A program made the translations under genes and the position numbers. Positions 39,405 through 52,000 of a stretch of 64,000 nt of DNA are shown here, one piece after another. Below the pieces are notes generated by a model. It was not told where the DNA came from, ran no database searches, and saw nothing but the letters and a program-made list of their open reading frames with translations. Source of the DNA: Polyodon spathula (taxonomy: Eukaryota > Chordata > Actinopteri > Acipenseriformes > Polyodontidae); NCBI RefSeq assembly GCF_017654505.1, contig NC_054565.1, positions 5,556,881 through 5,620,880 on the forward strand. Reading direction: 5' to 3'. Position 1 is the first letter of the stretch; each line of letters begins with the position of its first letter.

Positions 39405-41621
39405 AACTGGTAGCCAGTATATGAATAAGCCCTCCTCAATCCAGGTGTACAAATAAAATACCTTTGAAAATAGGTGTTCCTTCCTGTTGACTCATGGAAT
39501 GACACAATAGGATGACATAGCACTCCAAATTGGAACATTATGCAATATCAGCTGTCCTAATTATTGCTTCAGGACTAACAAGGAAAGTAAGGGAACAAAA
39601 ACTAATAAAAACATCCCCCCCCCCGCTATGCATATTAACTAACTAGTTCTCACAGGTAATACATTTCTCCAGCGTCAAAACAATGTTCAGACTTGGCGTC
39701 CCTGCCGAGGAAGAGAGATGAATCTCTGTGTAGCTTAGGCTGGATTAGGCAGCTGCACCACCCAGCAATCCTCTCTGAAAAGCCTTGTCATACTGCTAGG
39801 GTTTGGTATTCGAGACACACTGGGAGAACGCGCCTGTCTGTTTCATCCACCGTGTTGGAATTTCCCATGGAGTCCAGGCCTGCAGCAGCGTTCCTCTGAG
39901 CTTCAAGATAACGAATCTAGGTCAGTTCCACAAGAACCACTGGAATGCCACCAGCTGACCAGGATAGCAACAACGTTCCTTGACTGTGAACTCCATTAGC
40001 AGAATACCCAACAGGACTCGACTAACCAAAGATAAAGCACTAAACAAGCCGGGTAACAATTCCAGCTCAGCTGGCGACCAGAGAGGTGTTGGGAATTGGA
40101 ACAAATTAATAATTAGCTTGGCTGCTTCAGTAGTTCAAACTGCAGGTTTCTCTTTCCCCACAGAATACAGGTCCTCTCAGTCTGTTACTGCAGAACAAAA
40201 AAATAAATAACCTAATAAAATTTGACTACAAGTGGGCTGCCTAATGCCCAAAGCTCAAAAATCAGAAAGAATTTGCATGCTATTATCAATCTGTATTATC
40301 CCTTGGTCACTGAAGATATTAAAAAGGATGGAAACAAGATTCTTTGTTTTAGCTACAAAAGCGATCGGTTACTTGCCCAACACAAGTGGAAAAATACACA
40401 AGGTTTACATGCAGAGTAATGATCTCTCCTGCTGTCACACTCCTGCTGTCACACCCCTTTGCAGTGCAGCATTTAACCATGTTAAAACATAACCAGTTCA
40501 TAATAAGGCTTCAGCATCTTGTACAGGAGGAGCAATATCACTCATTGCCTACTGAAACTTTACAAACCGCAATTATATTAAAATCTATCATAGAAATCTT
40601 AAAATACCCCCAATAATAACACCCAATATTCCTACATAAAAACAAATATCAATTGTATTTGCATAGCCTCATTTTGGGAAGTTTAAGGACATGCTTGCTG
40701 GTTTGTATTGTTGTCACTCGTTCCATTAGATCACCAAACTGCGAGGCGCCTAATCTGCAACCCACACCCCTGGATAGAGACTGGCAAGATCAGCGTGCTT
40801 CCAGGCTGAAACTCATCTGATAATCAGATACCAGAAGAAACAGCGATGAGATCATGGACACCCCCTGAAGCTGGAAACTCAAACCTCCACCATGGGGCTC
40901 ACGTTGCACCAACTCGCTTTGCACTGACTCACCTTGGCCGATTACGCAGAGTGAACGCATGAATTAATGAATGAATATATGAGGTTGGAATTGGGTTAGG
41001 CTGTAGACTGTATTGACTTGTAAACCCACTAACAGCAAGGAGTCAAAGATTTTACCTTGCCCTTTTGACTTTGCACAGCGATTTCATATGACACACGCCA
41101 TACAGAAAAATTGCTACCTGTCTGCATGAAACGGGTCACAATACTATTCACTGTGTGCACGTGACAGTCCAGATTGATCAAGACAGAAAATAGATAGAAA
41201 TGATAAGAAGCTACTGGGTCGATCCGATACTCTGGAATATAAATGTTAATACAACACCGGGAGATCTCGGGATTGCCTTTATGCACAAATGCATTTTTAT
41301 ACCAGTATGGTTACGGGACATTATCGCAACATCTCGTCACACTGGACTTGTTACCGGCGTCGGACCGGTAGAACTGTATCAATATGAAACCCAATCAAGA
41401 GCAAGTTTTGTACCAATACAGTTGCAGTATGACTCAGGAACAGATCTAGTGTGGACAGGTGGATCGGAACACAATGGACGCTCATCTGTTTTCTGCGCCA
41501 TCTCTGACACTGTTCAGAAAAGTAAATTTTTCATACAGATTATGTTATGTCATCATTACCACGGGTTATATTTTATGTTTTTCTTCTAGACACTCTGGGC
41601 AAGAGTAAAATAGACTTCACA

Positions 41622-41653
<32 letters not shown>

Positions 41654-44600
41654 CAAAAAATTCAATAAAATCAGCTCAAAGCAGCTTCAGCTGACAGAGC
41701 TTCATTGACTCAATAGAAAATCTTCTCCCAAGCTCTCTATATATCCCACATCCCTTTGCTCGCAAGTCCCAATAGAGAATCAGTGGAGTGAAGGATCTTG
41801 GTGATACATAATATCTTTGATGTAAGTCAGAGCTGATTTTCTCGATGGATCTGTGAGAGAAATTAAAGTGAAAATGGAGCAAGAGATTAATGAGCACAGA
41901 CTCTGCTCCCTCTAATCCATAAAACGGCTTTATTAAATCAGAATTCATAAACTAAGCTGGGGCTGCCAATGCTTGCTGCGTATATTACAAAAAGAGCTGT
42001 CAGGATGAGCGTTTCAATAATGGTTTTAAATGTCTTCCTTACACAGAACAGGCAAAGTCAAAAGATAATCAGGGTGGAATAAAAGACTGGAGGGCTGGCC
42101 TCGGTGTGTGGATCTGATGACTAATTAAATATTAAAAGCTGATATTGAAGAGATATGCTATGCAGGGAAGGGCTTGCTGAATGCTACTTGTTGGTGTTCC
42201 AGGACTACATGAATGCTTCTTAACTGAAGTTGGCAAATTATGAGATAGGAATATTGACATAGTACTTAAGCAAATTTGCCCAGGTTACATATAACGCACA
42301 AACATTTGAATAATACAAGATTAAACCAGTCGATCAAAGTACAACCTTTAGGTCTATTTTAGTCCCACACAGCTAAACACAATAGGTAAAATTACAATTA
42401 CATTGGAGAGAGGCTGCTTTAATAACTTTCAGACCCCGGGTCACAATTTTTTTTATTATTATTATTTATGCCTACATTTTTGGAAATTTGATAAACAGTC
42501 TGTGTTTATATACTGATTTCAAGAAGTTGCCCTACCAAAACCTTAAAAAAAAGTTAAAGTGGTACAATTATACATACAGTGAGTGAAGGAGACATTTTGA
42601 TCGACTGCAGTTTAAAATCATTTGAACTCATTCCATTGAACTCTAAAGTAACTTGAGAATCTTTTTACAGCGTTTAGCAATTTTCATTGGAAATGTAACA
42701 AAAACCACGGCAATGTTGGGCACGTCATTAAAAAGACACAATCACACATTCACTCATTAGCTTGTTTAACACATGCAAGCTCATGAGGGACTGGAATGGC
42801 AATAGGACAATAAAGAAGGCTTTAAGTAATGAGAGGCATCTCATTTGGTAAGTGAGGGAGGGACACAGGGAGTGATGTGAAAAAGCTGAAGCACTGCTTT
42901 ACAGTCACCTAATTAACTGGTGCCTTGAAAAAGAGGGTGATGTCACTGCTGTCTGGCCATGTGGTTACAGAGAGCTCAGCCAGTGCTTAACGCAGTCTGT
43001 AAACATTACACCAGTCCAAAGGCTGTTTCGATAAGGCCAACGAGAAAAATAAATAAATAAAAATTACAAAAACCTACAAAACTCTGGCCCCTGCCAACAG
43101 ACTGGCTGCACTTCCTCTGCAGCCTCCATCTGTTCCAACCAATAAATCCAACTTTCAAAATAAATTATTCACACGGGTTTTTTCAAAGGAAAATAACGCA
43201 TGATGATTCACGTTTAAAAAGGAATCTTCAGAAGAATGCTGGATGCTTAAATAAAAAAGGAGACTTGAATTTGTATTTTAAATAGGGGTCACAGTGCCTC
43301 TAATCATGCTTCTTTCATGTTTCTATCATTATACCACTGGTTAATAAGCCGCCGCTTATTACCCCCTCCAGAACAGCAACGCCCCCATTGCAGCCCATTC
43401 AACTTTTTCTCAACTGTTTAAGAGAGACTTCAAAATGTACTATAAAACGCACACTTAACATCTAGGAGAATTTTTAAAACTCCCTTTTAAAAGGATCAAT
43501 GAAATACTGTGGCCTTCCAGTAAACCTGTGTCTGGATTATACCAAATCCCCAAACACGGCCAAAACACTTCTTTACAATTACCGGTGTGCTCTATGCCGA
43601 CAGACTGTAACCAAACCGTGTAATCTTGGGTCCTTTTCTCACATACAGTATTAACAAAAGGCAGGATTACTTTTCACTGGTTTCCAGCTTACTGCTTGTA
43701 TAAGAAAGGCATGAGCTGGGTCTCTCAGTCAGTACTATTAATGAGTCCAGCCCTAGAAATCCGAGCAGGACAGGATGCCATTCACTGCGATGCCTCTCGT
43801 GGTCTTCCTTAGCCCCTGGCAACACGCTTAATGTCCTCATGGTGTGAGAGAGTAGGGGTTAACCCACGGCTTCACCCCAGCTAGAACCTCTCCGGTTTCA
43901 GTTATTTCAAGTGTCACTGCATCTACAGTGTACACGTTTATCCCTCACGTAGAGATGACCGCCCAAAAGGAAAGCAAATATCTTTGTTAGTCAAGCAGCC
44001 AAACAAACACACCTGCTGTACAGTGTGTGTGAGGTTAGCACCGTGATTCTGTGGTTATTATACTAAAAGTCAAAGGGTGTTGTTCTTCACTAACAATGGG
44101 AGTTAAAGGAATGTTAAGAGTTTAAAAATCTTTTTTTTTTTTTTGTATTTGAGTGTGCAACCTTGAGCCTGGTCCCTGTTTCACAGTGATGAAATGCCAT
44201 TCGTTCTTTGTTATTTTTTTACTTTAACTCATTACATGCAGGTTTTGCACAAGCGATCCCCAAAAAATGATATTCTAGCTTCATTGTACTTAATTACTTC
44301 CTCTGGTATTGGTCACATGACAAGATGGCAACGAGACCATTGGACAGGAATGAAAAGCACACCGAATCCTATAATTACATGTGGACTTCCTGCTTAAAGT
44401 ATAAAACAGGAACCACTATTAAGCTAAATGTATTTCTTGGTTTGTTTCTTTAACTAGATAAAACTGTTCATGGGACACAATTGTATTAACTGAAAAAACC
44501 ATGTAACTTTGTTTTAATGGATTAAAATGTTATTTGTCTAGTATAAGAAACCAAGTCAAATTAGACAGATGTTCTGTAAAAATGGTTTCAGGCATGTGTG

Positions 44601-46534
44601 AAAACCTAGTTCGCTTTTTATTGTTTCACCTTATTTCTATCAAACAACCAAATAAAATGGACAGGGTTTTTTTTTTTTTTTCTCTAAGCTTGCACAGTAA
44701 ATACCTCCATCAAAATCAATTACTACCAAAGTGAAGTTTAAAATTAAATCTGTTTTGCTGGTCTATTCATCAGCTGCATAATTTTAGTTATTTCGTGGCA
44801 CCACATATAACCCCTTCTACCTAGCCTCAAAACAGAACTAGGGAATGACTATAAATATTTAATTAATTTATTCACAGAGGGATTTGAAGGCAGACATTAT
44901 GAGCTGCATTACTGAATGAGTTGCTGAATGCAGCTACGTGGTGAAATCAAGCACGCACAACATATACTGTACATGCACAGAATTAAATAAGCATCAACGT
45001 TCCTGAACTTGGGTCATTCACATTGAACTAATGTGTCATAAAAATCCACCTGGGAGAATTTCATACCTTCCAGCATCATCTTATTGAGTTCCATTAAAAC
45101 ATGAAAATGACAAGGCATAAAAAAAAAAAAAAAAAAGATGGAAGAGTCAGTGGTGTAGTCCTAAATCCGAAAGTACCGGAACGCCACTAAAAATATAGAT
45201 TTTCTTAAACATTTATTATACAAATTCAAATGGTTTGTATTCTAGTAATAGGCAATGCATTTATCTAATTTCTACAAGCATCTCCAAAAAAAAGTCTTCC
45301 TCCATCTTGTCAGAATGGATTACTCAATTTTATGTGTGTATGTGTGTGCGTATGTGTACGTGTGTGTGTCAGTGGTTTTGTCTGTGTTTGGGTCCACAGT
45401 CGGTCAATGCACTGTTGCTGTCGTCTTTGTCAGCATTTTTAGCCTTCTAAAAGAAGTCGTTTGTAATAGAAGAAGTTCCAATCGCTCTTTCCATTGCATC
45501 AACAGCACTGCAGTACTGACTGACAGTTGTGTGGGAGAGGAGTCACATGACTCAGCTTGCCTGTCATGCAAGTTCCGACTTGACTACAGCACTGCTGTCT
45601 ATAGAGAATAGTCCCAGAACATCGCTCAGGCACGCTCCAGCTCCAACACACTGCTGGAGCTACAAGCTACTGGATTTTGTCACGTTTACCTCGAACCTTT
45701 GGACTCGCCATTTTCTGATGAATTTCACCCTAAATAAAACTAAAAAAATGTCAAAAGCTTTCAGCTGTTGTAAATCAGCTAGCAAATCAGCTGTTTTTAA
45801 ACAACCGCATGCAGCCTATAATTAGGTTCTCCGAGATGCAATTACTCCTAGATATTACAGCCACACCTTTAAAAAAAATGAATAACAATGTATTTACATG
45901 ATCCCGAAGCAAACATTGCACAACGAGAAGCAGTCTAAACATTCACACTGTTTTATTCCATTTCTATATGTGTATAAAAGTGGCTAACTAAAATACCTTA
46001 ACCCTTTTCTGATATAATTTTGTACTTACATATATTGTGCAAAAACATTATTATAAGGGTTAGAATTAGTGATAGGATTAAATATTGGACAAAAAGATGT
46101 GCACATTAAGTATGTTGTAACTGTGCATAATAACATTCTATTGTGTGCAAGTACACATGCATTTACTAAGCTACTGCTACGTAAGATCACAGTAAATTAG
46201 ACACACTTAATGTAAAGTGTTAACTAGAATTCACACCTAATCATAAACAAAGTATTGACACCTTACTATCTTTTCAATGCAAAATGCTCCAATTCATGTA
46301 GGACAACTATGTACTGTACTTGACAATGTACTTTGTTATAGGAAGAAAAAAAACTGAAAGACCTGCCCTAACATGTACAAAAATGTAATAAAAACAGAAG
46401 CGCTCGTGGTTCTCACCCAGCCAGCATGACCCTTTGTTTCGTGAATCAGTTCAAGTGCTGTATATTTTTTTTCCTCTGACTAAGCCTGGATAAAAATGCA
46501 GCAGTATAGGACAGTCTGTGCCTCGAGATATACA

Positions 46535-46706
46535 GGCCTTATTTTCAAAGCGTTTCCTCCATTCTTTAAATGTTACAAAAGGAGACACAAAACACCTTGA
46601 GAGTGCTTAAGAGAATTTGGTTTTAGTTTTGTAAAATTAACGCATGTTTTACCACTTAAAAAAAATAGGAGTTAAAGACTGGAGTAAACACTTTGAAAAT
46701 ATGGCC
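46535..46706. mobile_element. Palindromic MITE, GGCC termini
   Basis: The left arm GGCCTTATTTTCAAAGCG (to 46570) and the right arm (46672-46706, inverted GGCCATATTTTCAAAGTG) are matching terminal inverted repeats of about 35 bases with few mismatches. The interior is about 100 bases and non-coding. The superfamily is not assigned; no clear target-site duplication was seen. Confidence 0.6.
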
Positions 46707-48799
46707 CATTGTGTTAAAGAACAGCAAAGTATAACCCCCTCATAAGCTTTAAAGTGCTGTATAGATTAAACTTGGTAGAGGTGTGTATTTTTGTAGTATT
46801 CTGTCTGAAGCTAAAGGGGAATGCAGCCATGACAAAGCAAGACATGCTCTTTAAATGTGCTTTCCCTGTCTAATATTAGAGCACTGTCACATGATAAGCC
46901 AGAGTGAGTGCTGGAGGAGCCGGCCAGGGCCTGTGTATGGAGCCCAGACGGGTTATTTTTGGATCGGGAGCAGCTTACAGGAAACGTGGCTACAGAAGAC
47001 GAGTCCGGCTCCATTTCTAGTCAACTGCAAGGTCTCGTCTGCTCACTGCTCAAAAGTAGGCCACAGCACAGATACGGGCCTTCTCTCAAGAGAAACGGAA
47101 GAGAAAGGAAGGAATTATAGAAAATAGCTTCCAGTACAAACATACAAGAATAGAGAGATGCATCTATCTTTCCACATTCCACATCAAGCGTTGACCTTAC
47201 TGGACTTTCTAAATATAAAATGACACTACCAAACATATATGAAATACAATATTATCTACCATATGTACTACAGAAGTGAGACATTATATATAACTGCACA
47301 CCTAACAAATACTTCATATATAATCCAGGAAACAAACCACTCAGCTTCTCTTCTCCTTTATCTGTGTACTTATATTATTGTTTTCAATTATAATATGGTC
47401 ATATTTTTAACAGCACTATTGCAATATGTTTTTTTATGTGAAAGAAAGAACAATTCCATCAGTTCTCTGGGAGTGTTGATTTACTCTAAACTACTCCAAC
47501 TTGCGCTGAACCTCTATGTGTCACCCCGAATGCATTTCAAAGGGCAACACAGCTGCAACATTACAGGGCTGCATCGAGTGATAAAGTGCATGCATCAAAC
47601 GCATGCAGGTGGGGACAAAGCAAGTGAAAATCAGTATCTCTGGGATGTGAACATTGCAAAGGCAGATGGAAACTGCTCCCGGCATTGATCCAATGAAGGC
47701 AGTTAAACTCAGGTCATGGAAACAGAAGTGCAATTGAAGCTAGAAGTTAGGTTAACATCTGCAAGGGTGTACTGGCCACAAAAGACTAACTAAGCCTCAA
47801 AGAAATCAGATGCAAGATGCTTTCCAGTTAAAACATGTATGGGCAAAAAAATGAATAATAATAATAGAGGCTACACCCCTAAACGAAATACTGCGGAACT
47901 ACATTTATGCTGAATTTGTTTCCTGCCTAGTGTTTCTGTAATGCAGAGGCAGCCCTTAAGCAGAGCACAGTCCTGTAGCAACACACAAGAAGCTGTGATG
48001 GTGCCTCAGAAAGATCTCAATACAGGAATAAAGGACAGGACTAGCACAAGAGCGGGGCTGACTGGAGAGTCTGCGAGGACCCTTGTAAGCAACAGTACCA
48101 CACTCTCCAACTCACACAATTAAGAATACAGGGCTTCGTGTAAATGAAACATTTGAGTGTGCATCCGAAGAGAACAAAACACAGCTATGATCTATTGCTG
48201 CACGATACCTACAGCAGATGGTTTCTTCAATACAAATCACGGGGGCTGCAAGTCTGTACAAAACATAAGCTGTTGCTTAACTCAAATTATTGTGGGAGTT
48301 TCTGACTTCAGGTTTGAAACAATTAAACACACCACACTCCTTTTGTACAGGTAATTAAAGCAAACCTGAAATGGAATGTGCTGTAAAATTGGAATTCTTA
48401 GCTACAAACAAATATTTTATATAACCCCTTCAATCACTGCGTTCATAATTGTACCATGGTAAGTTTCCTATATGTATCGACTTTATAATACATGTTTTTT
48501 TTTTTTTTGTTTTTTTTCAAAGGTTATGACAGGGCAACTTTTCAAACGCCATAGAGTTCACACAGACTGCTTTAATTTCTCATTACCGAAAGGGATACAA
48601 TCTACACCACCCATTCAGAGAACTAGTGGGTTTCATTGATCTCCCCCTTGGACAGAAAGAGGAATGTGTTGCAGGACAATAACAAACAAGCTTCCACCCA
48701 TGCCTCTCCGCTTGCTGAAGCACTTCACCGTGCAGTTCCTTCTCTTGCTCATCAGGACTCTGTAAGGTCACAGGCTGATCACTGTGATTTAACCCATCT

Positions 48800-49030
48800 G
48801 TGCGCTCGACAGTGCTGCCGACGCCGACGTGATGCTATTTGTATGCATGAGCAGCGCCAGGGACGGAACTGCAGCCCCTCCCCCTCTCCCCTGGCCATGC
48901 CGCCTCACTGAGGGGATAACAGGCTGAACAGCACTCGGCTAGAAAGGACGTTTAGGATTCTGAACACACCACCCCCGTCCCACTCCAATCCTCCTCCTCC
49001 GCACTCCCCCAGCCTCCACTCATCTGACCC
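48800..49030 (-). promoter_or_regulatory. map7d1: GC-rich candidate promoter for MAP7D1
   Basis: A locally GC-rich stretch with several CpGs and minus-strand GC-box-like runs (GAGGGGGAGGGGC; GGGACGGGGG), plus a GGATTGG inverted CCAAT box. It lies 14 kb upstream of the first located MAP7D1 exon, a plausible distance for intron 1. No matching first exon could be confirmed downstream, so this is an inference from base composition. Confidence 0.25.
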
Positions 49031-52000
49031 AAAAAATACCACCCCCTCTCCTCTGTCAGCCCACACAGCACTAAAGCTTTCTTTACAACTTCAACTTGAG
49101 CCAGTGCTGACACACACACACACACAAATATATAGTCTGATTACTGTGTATATTTGCAACACAGAAAGCACATCTAGTTTGTCCCTATCTGGTTGCAAAC
49201 ACAGGCAGCAACTGCAAAAGTCCCAAACCCAAACTCGCTTGTACTTTACTTACAGTACTGCAGTATACAACTCATTCAAGAAGTGGCAAAATAACGAACT
49301 TCACTACAATAAAACAACTTCCTATTGTCTTGTGTTTACTAGATCATAGTAACATTTGAATATTATATATTTACTTATTTTTATAAATAAAATAAAGCCT
49401 TTATATTTCAAACTATTGGCTTGTATTAATAAATAACTAAAAGTTTAACCAACACGGAACCAGACAAAAGGGTAGATGCAAGCCTAGGCACAGTGCAAAT
49501 AACTGCGAATGCAAAATTCAAATTGCATTGCGGCCATGCAGTTATTTTGCACTGCGCCCTATGTAAGCTTCAGAGCAATGGAAATTATTCAACAAGCACA
49601 AATAATTATTCGCAATTACGATAGAGGGTCTCAATGTGCGCATCGGTCTATTCAACGGCCGCACCTGCAGAGTTAATGAGTACAGAAAGCAGTAGGCGCT
49701 GCATGACATTTGTGGAGCACGAAAATACAAACCAAAAAAACATGACAGAGGAATGGCAGCAAAGTGCTCTTAGCACACGGAAAAGGAAAGAAAGTTTTCT
49801 GAGAAGCAGTCGGGTCTCCTTATGACTGAGATCACTCAGCATGAAATGGAATTGTTTGGAGAAGCCTCAGCCAACATCAGTTATGTGAGTATCCTTAAGA
49901 AATTATATGTATTGGCCTGCCCTTTTCAGCATGACATCCAGAAATGTGCCTAGCACTCTGGAAAATGTGGGTAGGGCTATCCCTTCAGACACTCCAACTG
50001 TGATCTGAAAGGAACCAGAGCTGAGTAGTGCAGAGAACACAGCACTTTCACATGTGCAGGGATAGCAGGGTCTTTAGATTGACGCTGGGGTCTAGCTCAT
50101 CCCTCAATTCAGTGTTAGGTCTAGGATGACCTGCAGAATGAGAAGATAACTCTTTAGCACCGCATCCTCTGCTATCCCAAACAAAGTGACCCCGGGATTG
50201 AACATATGGGGTCTTCTTCATCTTGCCCTTCTCCTCCGAACGTGTTCCTGGCTCTCCTCAACAAGAGCCAAGTGTTGCTGCATCAGAAAGTGCACCACAG
50301 CAGCCACCCTGAAACCAGTGCCAGGTCTCTGTAGGTGTGTGCTTTTATACAGCTCTTAGTTACTGGCTTCTACAATAGTTGGCACCTTGTCAGAGGTGTA
50401 TAGTTCGTGGACAATCAGCAATTGCCTGAGAGCAGGACAAAATCCATACTTCACATTGTAATGTTTGTGCCCACTTAGTATCCAGATCCCGTCCAATTCC
50501 ATGCTCTTCTGAATGCATTTCAGTATCATTTCAATGGATTAATGATGGCAAAAGACTGGAAAAAAAATGACAACTACTTCCACAAACAGGCTATAGATGA
50601 TCTAATGCAAGATCACTGGGATTGACGTTTCTGCTGTTATGTAATGCCTTGTAAAGGCAGAGCAATGCAGTCGCTAGGTTGCTGCTCTCAATAACACTGT
50701 TTCAAATCGCACTTGACGACTGCATCACCAGTGGTTGGGTGAAAACAGCAAAGCACATGAACAGCACAAGGTTACAAATCAAAACTGTGAACAAGCAATG
50801 TGTCGGGAACACAAGTGTGCTTCAGATCCCACATCGAGCTGCATTTTACTAAATGGTCAATACAGAGTTTTGACATTTTGTAATAAAATATGAGCAAACA
50901 AATAAATCAATGAGGCTTTGCTCTGTAAAAATGACATTTTTGTGAGAAGACAGACAGAATAAAGATAAGTATACACTGCTCCTGTATTTGATGGAACGAA
51001 GCCATTTCGAAGAGGGGAAATAACACAGGAGCTAGGCTATATATCTGACACACTCTGATAGCTTTTCAGGCAGCAACAAAATAGATAAAAACTGTGCTAT
51101 ATGCATAGATAACGAACACGATATTTCTATCTGGTCTCAGTTAAATGCATAGTCTTGTACAGGTAGCACGTCAAACTAACCAAGCATAGATGCTGCTTTT
51201 CCAGGAGCCCTTAAAGCCAGAGCTATTTGCCCTGCCATGTAGAGAGCCACTCCAATGCTGTGCCATACACTAAGCACAGTGTCCTGTTAGGTGCCAATTC
51301 GAGCCAGGTGTGACTAACGAACATATCACTGGGATGAAGAGGAAACTGGGTGTTCAGCAAGAACACTCATTGTGATGCCCGAGTTGTCTAGGCTTGCTTT
51401 ATCATTATCCAGCTTTCTGTTTGCCTTCTCTCCTTGAATCTGGGCCAAGTGTCTGTGTAGTTAATATAATAGGGGGCATAATGAAAAAGTGTTAGCGTGA
51501 CAGTACCTGTACGCAGTGTTTTTAGCACGCCAGAATATCAGTGTAATAATGCAGTCCTACTCCAGCAGAAAAAAAAAAATGAAATAGCTTTTGTGTTTCT
51601 TCTGGAAATAAATTACAGGGAATTAAAAGAATTGCCGCAGTAAGTGTGCCAGAGAGTCAAGTACCAGTGAAGGAGATTGCTGTTTGTTAGTATACTATGC
51701 GCTAGGTACCGATAGCCATGCAAACTGTTTTGGTCTATCTTTAAATAGCATGTTCTGTGCTGCTTCCACCCTGGCTTCAAACGAATCATTCATTTGTCTC
51801 AGCTATGGAAGAATAACACTAATATAACTGGAGTGTTGAGAGGCATACCTGATTGTTGGTGCAGAAGGTACAGAGCTCTGTCTTTGCAACAGGGAGACTG
51901 GGAGTAGGCGACTGGGAGTTAGTCATCTGAATAGTTGGCTATATCTTGGAGGCCATTTGCCTGGGTTTGCTGAAACTGTGCGTTTATTCTATGCTAGTTA

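Noticed and set aside
46811..47014. Minus-strand frame beginning MEPDSSSVATF with a donor-like CCT|GTAAGC, considered as the MAP7D1 first exon
   Set aside because: The donor leaves phase 0, but the next known exon needs phase 1, and the joined frame would hit a stop.
48583..48771. Minus-strand frame with protein-like QSPDEQEKELHGEV near the GC-rich stretch
   Set aside because: No ATG start in frame, no family resemblance and no phase-compatible join to MAP7D1.
50650..50760. Possible second tRNA-like SINE with a B-box-like TTTCAAATCGC
   Set aside because: No convincing A box or repeat partner was found.
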